Part shown: positions 35,532-43,168 of the stretch, in pieces
How the letters are laid out: every line of letters begins with the position of its first letter
Numbering within the stretch: position 1 is the first letter of the stretch
NCBI GenBank assembly: GCA_035567895.1
Contig: DATMPC010000117.1
Span: 1-47,405 of the forward strand
Direction of reading: 5' to 3'
DNA from: Terriglobales bacterium
GTDB taxonomy: Bacteria > Acidobacteriota > Terriglobia > Terriglobales > Acidobacteriaceae
DNA length: 47,405 nucleotides
The notes under the pieces: model-generated
The model's database searches: none
What the model saw: only the letters and a program-made list of their open reading frames with translations
Told to the model about the DNA's origin: nothing
Program-made: the position numbers and the translations under genes

Positions 35532-37121
35532 ATGAATCTCAATTCCGATCAATTGGATAGTCTCTTTCGCCGTAACTTCTATTCGTTTCTTATACGCAGC
35601 TTTGTCGAGTTGAATCCGGCGACTGAGGTTGCGGAGAACTGGCACATCGAGGTGATGGCGCAGGAACTCGAGCGCTGCCGGCTTGGCGAGATCAAGCGGC
35701 TGATCGTCAATCTGCCGCCGCGGTCGCTAAAGTCGCATTGCGCGTCGGTCGCATTGCCCGCCTGGATCATGGGACACAATCCGAGCGCGCAGATCATCTG
35801 CGCCAGCTACGCCCAGGACCTTGCCGACAAGCACGCCATCGATTGCCGCGCTCTCATGAACAGCGAGTTCTACCAGCGGCTCTTTCCCGCCACTCGACTG
35901 TCACCGGAGAAGCGGGCCGTAGGCGATTTTCTGACCACAGCGCGCGGATGCCGCAAGGCAACGTCGGTAGGCGGCGTGCTCACCGGACGCGGCGCCGACT
36001 TCATCATCATCGACGATCCGCTGCAGCCCGACAAAGCGCTCTCCGACACGCGCCGCAACGCCTGCAACGACTGGTATGACAACACGCTGGTCAGCCGCCT
36101 CAATCACAAACTCACCGGCTGCATCCTCATCGTGATGCAACGCCTGCACGAAGACGACCTTGTCGGGCACGTGCTCGAAACCGAGCGCCGCCAGGCAATC
36201 GACGTCGAACCGAAATGGAACGTCGTGCGCTTTGCGGCGATCGCCGACGAAGAGGAAACCCATGTAGTCCAACGCCTCGGCCAGACGTTTACATATACCC
36301 GTCGCGCCGGAGAGATCCTGCATCCCGAGCGCGAACCGCGCGAGATCCTCGACCAACTGCGCGAAACCCTGGGCGAGTACCACTTCGCCGGACAATACCA
36401 GCAGTCACCTGCTCCTCAGGGCGGCGGCATAGTAAAGCCCGCCTGGTTCAAGACCTACACCGAGTCCGAGCGTCCGCAGCAGTTCGACTGCATCTTCCAG
36501 AGTTGGGACACGGCCAACAAAGCCACGGAGCTGAGCGACTACAGCGTCTGCACCACCTGGGGAGTACTCAGAACCCCCGGCAGTACCGGAGCGGGGAGCA
36601 GCATGAGCTGGGGTATCAGCCGGGTCTATCTGCTCGACGTACTGCGCCTGAGACTGGACTATCCCGAACTGAAACGCATGGTGCGCGAGCACGCCGCACG
36701 CTGGAGCGCAAAGAACGTGCTGATCGAAGACAGAGCCTCGGGCACACAGCTTTGCCAGGAGCTGGTCCACGAAGGCATGCACTTTATCCAAAAATGCCAG
36801 CCGAAGAACGACAAGATCATGCGCATGCACACAGTCACAAGCACCATCAAGAACGGCTTCGTCTACCTGCCGGAGAAGGCTCCGTGGCTTGCCCAGTACG
36901 TGCACGAGCTGGCCACGTTCCCAAACGGGAAACACGACGACCAGGCCGACTCCACCTCACAAGCACTCGACTGGATGAAGAGCTTTCTCTTCGAGCCCGG
37001 GATCGTCCAATACTACCGCCGGGAGGCCGAGAAGCTGAAGACGGAGCAACAACAGACAGAACCGGACCCACCCCCGCGGCTTACCAGGGAGTGGTACTAC
37101 CGCACACATGGAATGAGGTAG
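35532..37121 (+). CDS. Phage-type terminase large subunit
   Basis: A 529-residue DNA-packaging motor with ATPase and nuclease halves. Walker A is a variant 'NLPPRSLKSH' (residues 60-69; Leu in place of the usual Gly, a form I have seen in this terminase group), Walker B is 'FIIIDDP' (157-163). The RNase H-like nuclease half has 'FQSWDTA', 'LIEDRASGTQL' and 'HDDQADSTSQALDW', which supply the acidic metal ligands. The ATG at 35532 fits the conserved start; the frame is open to 35472 inside the palindrome. Full length and apparently intact. No portal, capsid, tail, lysis or integrase gene is in the window. Confidence 0.9.
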   Translation: MNLNSDQLDSLFRRNFYSFLIRSFVELNPATEVAENWHIEVMAQELERCRLGEIKRLIVNLPPRSLKSHCASVALPAWIMGHNPSAQIICASYAQDLADKHAIDCRALMNSEFYQRLFPATRLSPEKRAVGDFLTTARGCRKATSVGGVLTGRGADFIIIDDPLQPDKALSDTRRNACNDWYDNTLVSRLNHKLTGCILIVMQRLHEDDLVGHVLETERRQAIDVEPKWNVVRFAAIADEEETHVVQRLGQTFTYTRRAGEILHPEREPREILDQLRETLGEYHFAGQYQQSPAPQGGGIVKPAWFKTYTESERPQQFDCIFQSWDTANKATELSDYSVCTTWGVLRTPGSTGAGSSMSWGISRVYLLDVLRLRLDYPELKRMVREHAARWSAKNVLIEDRASGTQLCQELVHEGMHFIQKCQPKNDKIMRMHTVTSTIKNGFVYLPEKAPWLAQYVHELATFPNGKHDDQADSTSQALDWMKSFLFEPGIVQYYRREAEKLKTEQQQTEPDPPPRLTREWYYRTHGMR

Positions 37122-37171
37122 AAGCGGCTCCGGTGGCTCGCGTCGTGCGAAGTCTGGATTACGTTCCATCT

Positions 37172-37333
37172 GGAAGCTGTGAAAAAATTGATTTCCGAGA
37201 TTTGGGCTAATCTGATCGCCGAAAAACTTTGCGTTTAGATGGCCCATAAACGACTTCGAGCAGCTCGCCAGACATTTTTGATCACCCCAAGGATCGCAGC
37301 AAAACGGAAGAAATCGATTTTTTCACAGCTTCC
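37172..37333. repeat. 162-bp segment with 24-bp terminal inverted repeats
   Basis: The 24 bases 37172-37195 (beginning GGAAGCTGTGAAAAAAT) have their reverse complement, with one mismatch, at 37310-37333. The first arm and its left flank recur as an imperfect direct copy at 37375-37405 (ACGTTCCGTCTGGAAG...). The unit has a miniature-transposon-like shape but no coding content; it lies 50 bases after the terminase gene. Bases 37122-37506 hold no gene. Confidence 0.7.
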
Positions 37334-37506
37334 TGTCCCTAGGATTCCAAGTACGGATGCGAAGTGTACTGGGAACGTTCCGTCTGGAAGACGTGAAAAA
37401 ATGAGTTAGGGCCGTAGATGAAATCCCATGAACGCGGGTGACCTACTGTGTTTTCTGTGGCGTTCATTGGCGGCACTCACCGGATTCGCGCTGGAAGGAC
37501 TGCGAG

Positions 37507-38109
37507 ATGCGGAAAGGGTTTACGAGAAAACCACAAGTGGACGAGCCCGCGGCGCGAGGCAAGAACTACATAACGCGGAGCGGGCTGCAGCGCCTCAAAG
37601 ATGAGCACCAGTTTCTGCTCACCAGGGAACGCCCGGCGGTGGTGGAGGTGGTGGCGTGGGCTGCCGGCAACGGCGATCGCAGTGAAAACACCGACTATAA
37701 GTACGGCAAGCGGCGGCTGCGGCAGATCGATGGGCGGATTCGCTTTCTAACGAAGCGAATCGAAGCCGCGGAAGTGGTGGACCCGGAAGCTCCGAGAGCG
37801 GGGCAGCAGAAGACGAGGGCATTTTTCGGAGCGACCGTGCGCTATGCCAATGCCGCGGGAGCGGAGCGAGTAGTGAGCATCGTGGGCATTGACGAGGTCG
37901 ATCTCAACCGCAACCACATCAGTTGGGTGTCACCTCTGGGGCGCGCGTTGATAAAGTCGGCAGCGGGCGACAGCGTAGTTCTCCAAGCGCCGGGCGGTAC
38001 GGAATACCTGACCGTGCTGGAAGTGTGTTACCAGCGCATTTCTGTGGAACCGTTCCGTGAACCACCTGGATCCGAGGCCTCGACAAAGGGACTCCCTCGC
38101 CGACGCTAA
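37507..38109 (+). CDS. GreA/GreB-family transcript cleavage factor
   Basis: A 200-residue GreB-like protein that would enter the RNA polymerase secondary channel and stimulate cleavage of backtracked RNA. The N-terminal coiled coil has the acidic-tip motif 'GNGDRSENTDYKYGKRRLRQ' and the C-terminal FKBP-like domain contains 'VSIVGIDEVDLNRNHISWVS' and 'SPLGRALIKSAAGD'. The ATG at 37507 has AAGGA upstream and removes a cysteine-rich, non-family leader. Its position in the phage-like island is odd for a housekeeping factor; the C-terminal tail after residue 185 is atypical. Confidence 0.88.
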   Translation: MRKGFTRKPQVDEPAARGKNYITRSGLQRLKDEHQFLLTRERPAVVEVVAWAAGNGDRSENTDYKYGKRRLRQIDGRIRFLTKRIEAAEVVDPEAPRAGQQKTRAFFGATVRYANAAGAERVVSIVGIDEVDLNRNHISWVSPLGRALIKSAAGDSVVLQAPGGTEYLTVLEVCYQRISVEPFREPPGSEASTKGLPRRR

Positions 38110-38203
38110 TCGACCTGACGAAGAAGAGACGAAATTACACATGACGGTTCGTGCGGGTATGTTGCCAACGGCATCGCTGCCCACCCCGCGAACACCGCGC
38201 GGA

Positions 38204-38277
38204 GTGGGGCACCCACTGTATGGACCTCAACAAAAAGCGACGAACCGAATCCTATTTCGGGAATGGGTGGGCCACCC
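38204..38277 (-). repeat. GGTGGCCCACCC-type intergenic repeat, inverted copy
   Basis: Read on the minus strand this runs GGGTGGCCCACCC, then GGATTCGGT, ending GTGGGTGCCCCAC, the same order as the copies at 43034-43095 and 44187-44249. The terminal sequences can pair with each other. Confidence 0.6.
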
Positions 38278-38283
38278 GCCCAG

Positions 38284-38405
38284 CAGACAGAACCGGACCC
38301 GCCCCCGCGCCTTACCAGGGAGTGGTACTACCGCACGCATGGAATGAGGTAGAACCGGCTCCGGCGGCTAATGCGGCGTTAGAAATCTGGATTACGTTCC
38401 GTCTG
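38284..38405 (+). pseudogene. Duplicated 3' end of the terminase gene
   Basis: About 120 bases closely match 37053-37172 (close to 90 percent by eye), covering the last terminase codons (TEPDPPPRLTREWYYRTHGM in the parent), the stop codon, and 50 bases of downstream sequence including TCTGGATTACGTTCC. There is no terminase sequence before it, so it is a stranded fragment. It abuts the intergenic repeat at 38204-38277. Confidence 0.85.
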
Positions 38406-38427
38406 TTCCTGGTTTTCCGTTGTTTCG

Positions 38428-39198
38428 TTATTCGATCTCCACGAGATGCCTGCTCTCAATTCCCGAAATGCCCCTTCGCGTAAGTCGATATTTCCCATTT
38501 GTGCATACTATATAGTCCTTGTCATGTTCGAGTTGGGCCAAGGTTCGGGTTAAGTTTCTCCGCTGCGTCGGCTTGAGCCAGCCCGAGAGCTCGGCCGGAG
38601 TCGCACCTGAGTCGGCGCAATGATAGAGCAGCAAAAGTATGCGGTCGCTGGGACCGAGCGAGGGTCGAAGAGTTTTTAGGAAATCGCCGAACTGTTCGAC
38701 GGCAGGAACTCGGCGAACGGTTATTGCCTTGACGAGGGCAAACGCTCGGTCCGGCGACACCCCATGTGCAAGGCGCACGAACTCTGCTAACACCCAATCC
38801 ATCGCAGCGGACACAAAGGATGAATCTTGCAGGTTAGGATCTATGCCATCGGCAAGATGCGCCGCATCACGCTTGTTCCGTATGTCATAGATGACACGCA
38901 GAGTCCGTGGAATATGTAGCCGAATCGAGTCCGATGCACTCGTCGAAGCTAGATTAGACAAATTTCTTATAATGCCGTCAGTGTCCAGTTGAGTTCCAAG
39001 AGGTGTCACGGGAAGACCGCCAGCGTGCTGCAGCATGCGAAAAGCAGCCTCTGCAAACCTGCCCCCCTCCACCTCGTTTGGTCGCATTCGACCGAGGTAG
39101 AAGTTTTTCTTTTGCTCAACGTAACACTCGATCAGTTCGCCAACCAAGTACTCGGGAAAGCGGTTGATGAGGGAAGTCCTAACGGCAGGGTCAATCAT
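38428..39198 (-). CDS. HEPN-domain protein with C-terminal winged-helix-like domain
   Basis: A 256-residue protein of a widespread but unnamed family. The middle has the HEPN/Abi-C-like segment 'RVIYDIRNKRDAAHLADGI' with Arg107-Asn108 and His114, matching the R-x4-6-H ribonuclease motif, followed by 'AMDWVLAEFVRLAHGV'. The last 70 residues look like a winged helix ('RILLLLYHCADSGATPAELS', wing 'GKYRLTRRG'). HEPN domains are common metal-free RNases in toxin and abortive-infection systems. It is the last gene of a three-gene unit: one base separates its ATG from the stop of the preceding gene, so the two are coupled. A role as effector is inference. Confidence 0.7.
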   Translation of the reverse strand: MIDPAVRTSLINRFPEYLVGELIECYVEQKKNFYLGRMRPNEVEGGRFAEAAFRMLQHAGGLPVTPLGTQLDTDGIIRNLSNLASTSASDSIRLHIPRTLRVIYDIRNKRDAAHLADGIDPNLQDSSFVSAAMDWVLAEFVRLAHGVSPDRAFALVKAITVRRVPAVEQFGDFLKTLRPSLGPSDRILLLLYHCADSGATPAELSGWLKPTQRRNLTRTLAQLEHDKDYIVCTNGKYRLTRRGISGIESRHLVEIE

Positions 39199-39199
39199 C

Positions 39200-39766
39200 T
39201 CAGCTCTTGGTCATTTCCTTTACGAGTGCAGCTGCGCGCTTCAGACCTGGCGCCGTGAGACCCCATCCCTTGTCCTTGCTGCCCGTAAATTCATTTCCTT
39301 TCTCTTTCATATGGGTGGAGTGATTTGGCGCGTCGTAACAACCGAGCCGTTCGCAGAGTGCCCTACCCGACTTGTCATCGAAGTTAGGGTTGCCGATGGA
39401 TAAAAGGCTCGCGAGACCAGCTAACACGTAGGCGTTGTACGTCTTTTCCTTCTTGCTTTTACCGGGAACATCTCCGGCAATGACATCAGCAGTTCCGTTC
39501 TCGAAATGGAACACTTGCTGAAGTTCATCTAGCGAGACACTGTTCTGCTTCATCCACGCTTGCGCCCGCGCAGGCAATGTCGAATGGGCCTCTTCCGTAT
39601 CGGTAAGCACAGCCCTGTCTTCCACGACCTTAAACGACCCTGGCGGAAACGCTTCCCCAAGCAACGTCAACGAAGCTTGAATCACACGGAGACGCTCAGG
39701 CGATTCAATTGGCGTGAGCAGTTCCACGATTTCGGCGACAATCTCAGTCGTCTTCTTGTTAGTCAT
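39200..39766 (-). CDS. Uncharacterised protein with winged-helix-like C-terminus, middle gene of cassette
   Basis: A 188-residue protein not assignable to a named family. N-terminal helical region (1-40, 'EIVELLTPIESPERLRVIQA'), a variable linker, then a C-terminal region from about residue 108 ('YNAYVLAGLASLLSIGNPNF', 'RALCERLGCYD', wing-like 'GSKDKGWGLTAPGLKRAA') that resembles a winged helix. GGAG nine bases before the ATG. It follows the upstream gene after 30 bases and runs into the HEPN gene with a one-base gap. Confidence 0.65.
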   Translation of the reverse strand: MTNKKTTEIVAEIVELLTPIESPERLRVIQASLTLLGEAFPPGSFKVVEDRAVLTDTEEAHSTLPARAQAWMKQNSVSLDELQQVFHFENGTADVIAGDVPGKSKKEKTYNAYVLAGLASLLSIGNPNFDDKSGRALCERLGCYDAPNHSTHMKEKGNEFTGSKDKGWGLTAPGLKRAAALVKEMTKS

Positions 39767-39796
39767 CGCTACAAGCTCCTTATCGCCAAAAGTTCG

Positions 39797-40252
39797 TTAG
39801 ACGGCCACGCGCGGTAGATCAAACCTGACAGTGCGATCTCCGTGATTGCTCAGGCGGTACATTCCTCGCTTCGAGCCGCTTTCCAGGTAATCGAATTTGT
39901 TTTTTGCGTCTCGGAGAGCTTGGGACACAAACTTTGGCGGCCTTACTTCTGCGCGAAGGTAGGCCCGGCGAATGTCCTGCTCACTGAACTCGTTCATTCC
40001 CGATTCGGTCACAGCAAAAGCCAAGACTATGACGATTTCGTGGTGCCCCAGAGGCCGTTTTTCAGCGACGAGTTGTTTCTCTCGCGACGGTTCGTGTAGC
40101 CCTGGATTAGGCTGGGAGGCCATGGGGACTCGCTGTTCCAGAGCCTGGATTGTCGAGAATCTTTCGACTTGGGACTGAACGAATAGCGCAGGACCCTCGA
40201 ACGTTACCTTAGAGTCCCCTAGCGTAATTGTAGCTTTGCATTGATCTTCCAC
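39797..40252 (-). CDS. Uncharacterised winged-helix-like protein, first gene of cassette
   Basis: A 151-residue protein, no known family recognised. An N-terminal beta-rich part ('ATITLGDSKVTFEGPALFVQ') that looks like a small sheet, a Pro/Glu-rich linker (45-68), and a C-terminal winged-helix-like region ('IVIVLAFAVTESGMNEFSEQ', 'KFVSQALRDAKN', wing 'SKRGMYRLSNHG'). Start GTG at 40252 with GGAGAG eight bases upstream. TTGGCA and GATATG spaced by 17 bases on the minus strand, just before it, may be the operon promoter. Confidence 0.62.
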   Translation of the reverse strand: MEDQCKATITLGDSKVTFEGPALFVQSQVERFSTIQALEQRVPMASQPNPGLHEPSREKQLVAEKRPLGHHEIVIVLAFAVTESGMNEFSEQDIRRAYLRAEVRPPKFVSQALRDAKNKFDYLESGSKRGMYRLSNHGDRTVRFDLPRVAV

Positions 40253-40404
40253 GTCAACTCTCCAATGGATAGTTCCATATCAAGATCATATCACACATTG
40301 CCAAAAGAAGATCCTTTCCACTTGGATCCGGCGCTACCGAGCCTCCCTAATAGCGGTTCAGTATGCAGGAGTTTTTAACTCGGTCTTCAGGAAAATCAGG
40401 GTAA

Positions 40405-40698
40405 TCTTGGTTTCACTTGACTGGAGGTCGTGGGGAGGGGTGGTTCCGGAATGCGAATGCGCGTTGGCCCTGATTGGTGGTTCGAAAGATAGTTTCAAGC
40501 TGACGGTGAGCATATTGGATGAAGTGATTTTATCTCCTTTGAAAATAAATGCCTTACAATATCAAATTGAAAAATACATTTCACGCCATTGACTTGATAG
40601 AATACTGCTGATGCCCAAGACTATCTACAGGCACTCGCGAAGTCGTTATGAACCGGTTCCCTCCGGCGAGCGCGATCGCTCTGGTGCACTCCAGCTTG
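40405..40698. repeat. 294-bp direct repeat, copy 1
   Basis: AT-rich segment repeated at 40797-41090 with seven differences (about 98 percent identity). Both copies contain a 61-codon frame ending 'LQYQIEKYISRH' and a start-like 'MPKTIYRHSRSRYEP'. Neither frame resembles a known protein. Two of four differences in the 61-codon frame are silent. The lower GC sets it apart from neighbours. Confidence 0.9.
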
Positions 40699-40796
40699 CG
40701 ATTGTTGGTTTCGGAGCAATTAGCCGTAATACGTTGCAAATACAAGAGCAAATGTCATTTATCAAGCTTTATTTGTTTGCGCTCGCTATCTACGGC

Positions 40797-41090
40797 TCTT
40801 GGTTTCACTTGACTGGAGGTCGTGGGGAGGTGTGGTTCCGGAATACGAATGCGCGTTGGCCCTGATTGGTGGTTCGAAAGATAGTTTCAAGCTGACGGTG
40901 AGCATATTGGATGAAGTTATTTTATCTCCTTTGAAAATAAATGACTTACAATATCAAATTGAAAAATACATTTCACGCCATTGACTTGATAGAATACTGC
41001 TGATGCCCAAGACTATCTACAGGCACTCGCGAAGTCGTTATGAACCGGTTCCCTCCGGCGAGCGCGATCGCTCTGGCGTATTCCAGCTTG
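40797..41090. repeat. 294-bp direct repeat, copy 2
   Basis: Second copy, 98 bases after the first, ending 58 bases before the ATPase start. The octamer ATTAGCCG follows this copy directly and also occurs 24 bases after the end of copy 1, suggesting a longer original unit with a 20-24-base loss. It probably contains the promoter of the ATPase gene. Confidence 0.9.
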
Positions 41091-41148
41091 ATTAGCCGAC
41101 TGCGCCTCGTTCGGTACTTATCGATTGTCCTAGCCCGCCTTAGAATCA

Positions 41149-42396
41149 ATGCCTGGTGACCTTCTATTGCTGCAGAAAATCAAAATCGAAGGTTTCAAGT
41201 CGTTAAGAAAAGTCGATCTTAAACTCGGCGCCTTCAATCTCTTTATAGGAACCAATTCAAGCGGTAAGTCCAATTTTCTTGATGCACTTCGTGTCCTGCA
41301 GGGGATTGGCTTTGGCTTCACCTTCGACGAGGTACTCAATGGAAAGCCAAGGAGCGCAACGACAGAGGTTTGGGCGGGGATTCGAGGTGGAAGCGCTAAG
41401 GCCGAGTTTGCGAGTGCAGTAAGTGCCGAACCGGGAATTGAGCCTCTCATCTCATTCGGGTTGAGCATCGGGGACCCGCTGGTCTTTGATGACCAAATAG
41501 TCTACGAGATAGCATTCTCGGCGCGGAAAGGCGCAGTCAGAAGAGAACATCTGAAAGTTCTCTGGGACGGAGACGTTTACGACAGCACAGCTGTCCCCAA
41601 CCACCCGGAAAGCCCAGTCTTTCAGGTGCGTTATTACCAGGGATATCCTGGAAGACAGCCTCACTTGGGATTTGAAAAGAGTCGTCCTGTTTTGCACCAA
41701 ATCTCAAATAGGGTCGCCTTTAATGCCAAAACCGAAGCCGAGCAACTCAAGCGGACCTTAGTTAATATGCAACGGCTCGAACCGGTGCCGAGTGTTCTGC
41801 GCGAATACTCCACTCCGCAACAAGTGAGAAGGATGGGGGAGCATGGCGAGAACTTCGCCGCATTGGTCAAATCAATTCTCGATGATGAAAAAGCAAAGTC
41901 AAATTACCTCTCTTGGCTAAAGCAGCTCACTCCGAATGAGGTCGATGAGGTCAAAATCCTTAAGGGAGCTTTAGGTGAGCCTCTCTTTGCGCTCGTAGAG
42001 CGTGGGCAAGAATATCCCGCTCCCGTTCTGTCCGATGGGACGTTGCGCTTCGCTGCGATAGCTGCAGCATTTTTCCAGCCCGACATGCCAGAAATGATCA
42101 CCATTGAAGAAATCGAGAATGGAATTCACCCTAATCGTCTGAGATTACTTGTCGAGTTGCTGAAATCGCAAACCATCGGCACTGGACGACAAGTGGTCGC
42201 GACGACGCATTCCCCTGTGTTGCTTTCCTGGCTCAAGCGTGAGGATTATGACTATACGTTTTACTGTAAGCGCAGCGATCAGACCGGCGAATCCATAATC
42301 AGGCCTTTAAGTCAGATTCCGCGCTTTTTGGAGCTCGCAGAGAAGCAGCCAGTCGGCGAGTTGTTTGCAGAGGGGTGGCCAGAGAACGCGCTGTGA
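41149..42396 (+). CDS. OLD/RecF-like AAA ATPase (AAA_21), defence-type
   Basis: A 415-residue ABC-class ATPase. 'KIEGFKSLRKVDLKLGAFNL' opens it, Walker A is 'GTNSSGKS' (residues 34-41), the signature-like 'LSDGTLRFAAIAAAFF' is near residue 295, Walker B 'MITIEEIENGIHP' near 318 and the H-loop 'ATTHSPVLLSWL' near 352. Such ATPases pair with TOPRIM, HNH or other nucleases in phage-defence systems (RloAB, AbiL, PARIS, Septu-like). The ATG at 41149 has no clear ribosome-binding site. Its TGA overlaps the next gene's GTG. Confidence 0.85.
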   Translation: MPGDLLLLQKIKIEGFKSLRKVDLKLGAFNLFIGTNSSGKSNFLDALRVLQGIGFGFTFDEVLNGKPRSATTEVWAGIRGGSAKAEFASAVSAEPGIEPLISFGLSIGDPLVFDDQIVYEIAFSARKGAVRREHLKVLWDGDVYDSTAVPNHPESPVFQVRYYQGYPGRQPHLGFEKSRPVLHQISNRVAFNAKTEAEQLKRTLVNMQRLEPVPSVLREYSTPQQVRRMGEHGENFAALVKSILDDEKAKSNYLSWLKQLTPNEVDEVKILKGALGEPLFALVERGQEYPAPVLSDGTLRFAAIAAAFFQPDMPEMITIEEIENGIHPNRLRLLVELLKSQTIGTGRQVVATTHSPVLLSWLKREDYDYTFYCKRSDQTGESIIRPLSQIPRFLELAEKQPVGELFAEGWPENAL

Positions 42397-42974
42397 GCTA
42401 CAACGTCCTAGTAATTCCGGAAGACCCTACTTACAACGGATACATTTTGAAACCTCTCGTAAGCAGAATTCTTGAGGAGTGCGGCAAACCGAATGCTAAG
42501 GTTACTGTGCTAACGAATCCGCGAGCCACTGGATACGTGCACGCCAAATCTTTGATTGAAAAGGCGCTGCTTGTCCGCTACTCACATATGAATCTGCTTC
42601 TTTTTTTGCCAGATGCGGACGGAGCTGACAAAAGTGCGGCGCTTACAGCTCTTGAGGATGTGGCGGAACAAAAGGGTGTTGAGCTTATCTGCATAGCCGC
42701 CGTGCAGGAGATTGAAGTGTGGCTCTTGGCGGGTCACACTGACAAGCTAGACGTTCAATGGCAAGACCTTAGAGCGGATCCAGACGTGAAAGAAAACATT
42801 TTCGAACCTTTTCTCAGGGAGCACGGAGACGCTCGCAGGGCCGGCGGCGGACGAGACTTGCTGATGCAGGAAACCCTGGGTAACTATCAGGGACTGCTCG
42901 CGCGCTGTCCAGAGCTTAGAACGCTGCAAAATCGAGTTTGTGCATCAACTGCCCACGCGAACAATGATCAGTAA
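42393..42974 (+). CDS. TOPRIM-like (RloB/DUF4276-like) partner protein
   Basis: A 193-residue protein with the acidic layout of TOPRIM-like nucleases: Glu10 in 'VLVIPEDPTYNGYILKPLV' and Asp74, Asp76 in 'LLLFLPDADGADKSAAL', then 'EIEVWLLAG'. It is probably the nuclease or sensor partner of the preceding ATPase. GTG at 42393 overlaps the ATPase stop as GTGA; a GTG at 42375 would add six residues. The exact family (RloB versus DUF4276) cannot be settled by eye. Confidence 0.7.
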   Translation: MSYNVLVIPEDPTYNGYILKPLVSRILEECGKPNAKVTVLTNPRATGYVHAKSLIEKALLVRYSHMNLLLFLPDADGADKSAALTALEDVAEQKGVELICIAAVQEIEVWLLAGHTDKLDVQWQDLRADPDVKENIFEPFLREHGDARRAGGGRDLLMQETLGNYQGLLARCPELRTLQNRVCASTAHANNDQ

Positions 42975-43033
42975 TCGTGATCGGGTATACCAAACGAAAC
43001 TTGGGTCCAATTAGGGTCCAATAAGCGCCAAAT

Positions 43034-43095
43034 GGCTGGGTGGCCCACGCTTTTTTGATTCGGTGTTTTTAGAGGCGTCCCATTACGGAACTGTG
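43034..43095 (+). repeat. GGTGGCCCACCC-type repeat, left of the hydrolase
   Basis: Runs GGGTGGCCCAC, TTTTTTGATTCGGTGTTTTT, then CCCATTACGGAACTGTG. Nearly the same sequence (one indel, a few changes) lies at 44187-44249, so the hydrolase gene is bracketed. Just upstream, GGGTCCAATTA and GGGTCCAATAA are tandem (43003-43024). Confidence 0.85.
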
Positions 43096-43168
43096 AATAC
43101 CCGGGGACAGACGGGATGTCTTCCCATAATTGTCATTCCCGATTCGGGGTCTCCTGTTTGCCGAATCT

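Noticed and set aside
40407-40984. Twin 61-codon frames in the direct repeat as genes
   Set aside because: Starts are TTG without a ribosome-binding site and no homology is recognised; more likely a duplicated gene end or non-coding DNA.
40405-41090. CRISPR-like or iteron array
   Set aside because: Only two copies of 294 bp with one spacer; neither unit length nor arrangement fits CRISPR or origin iterons.
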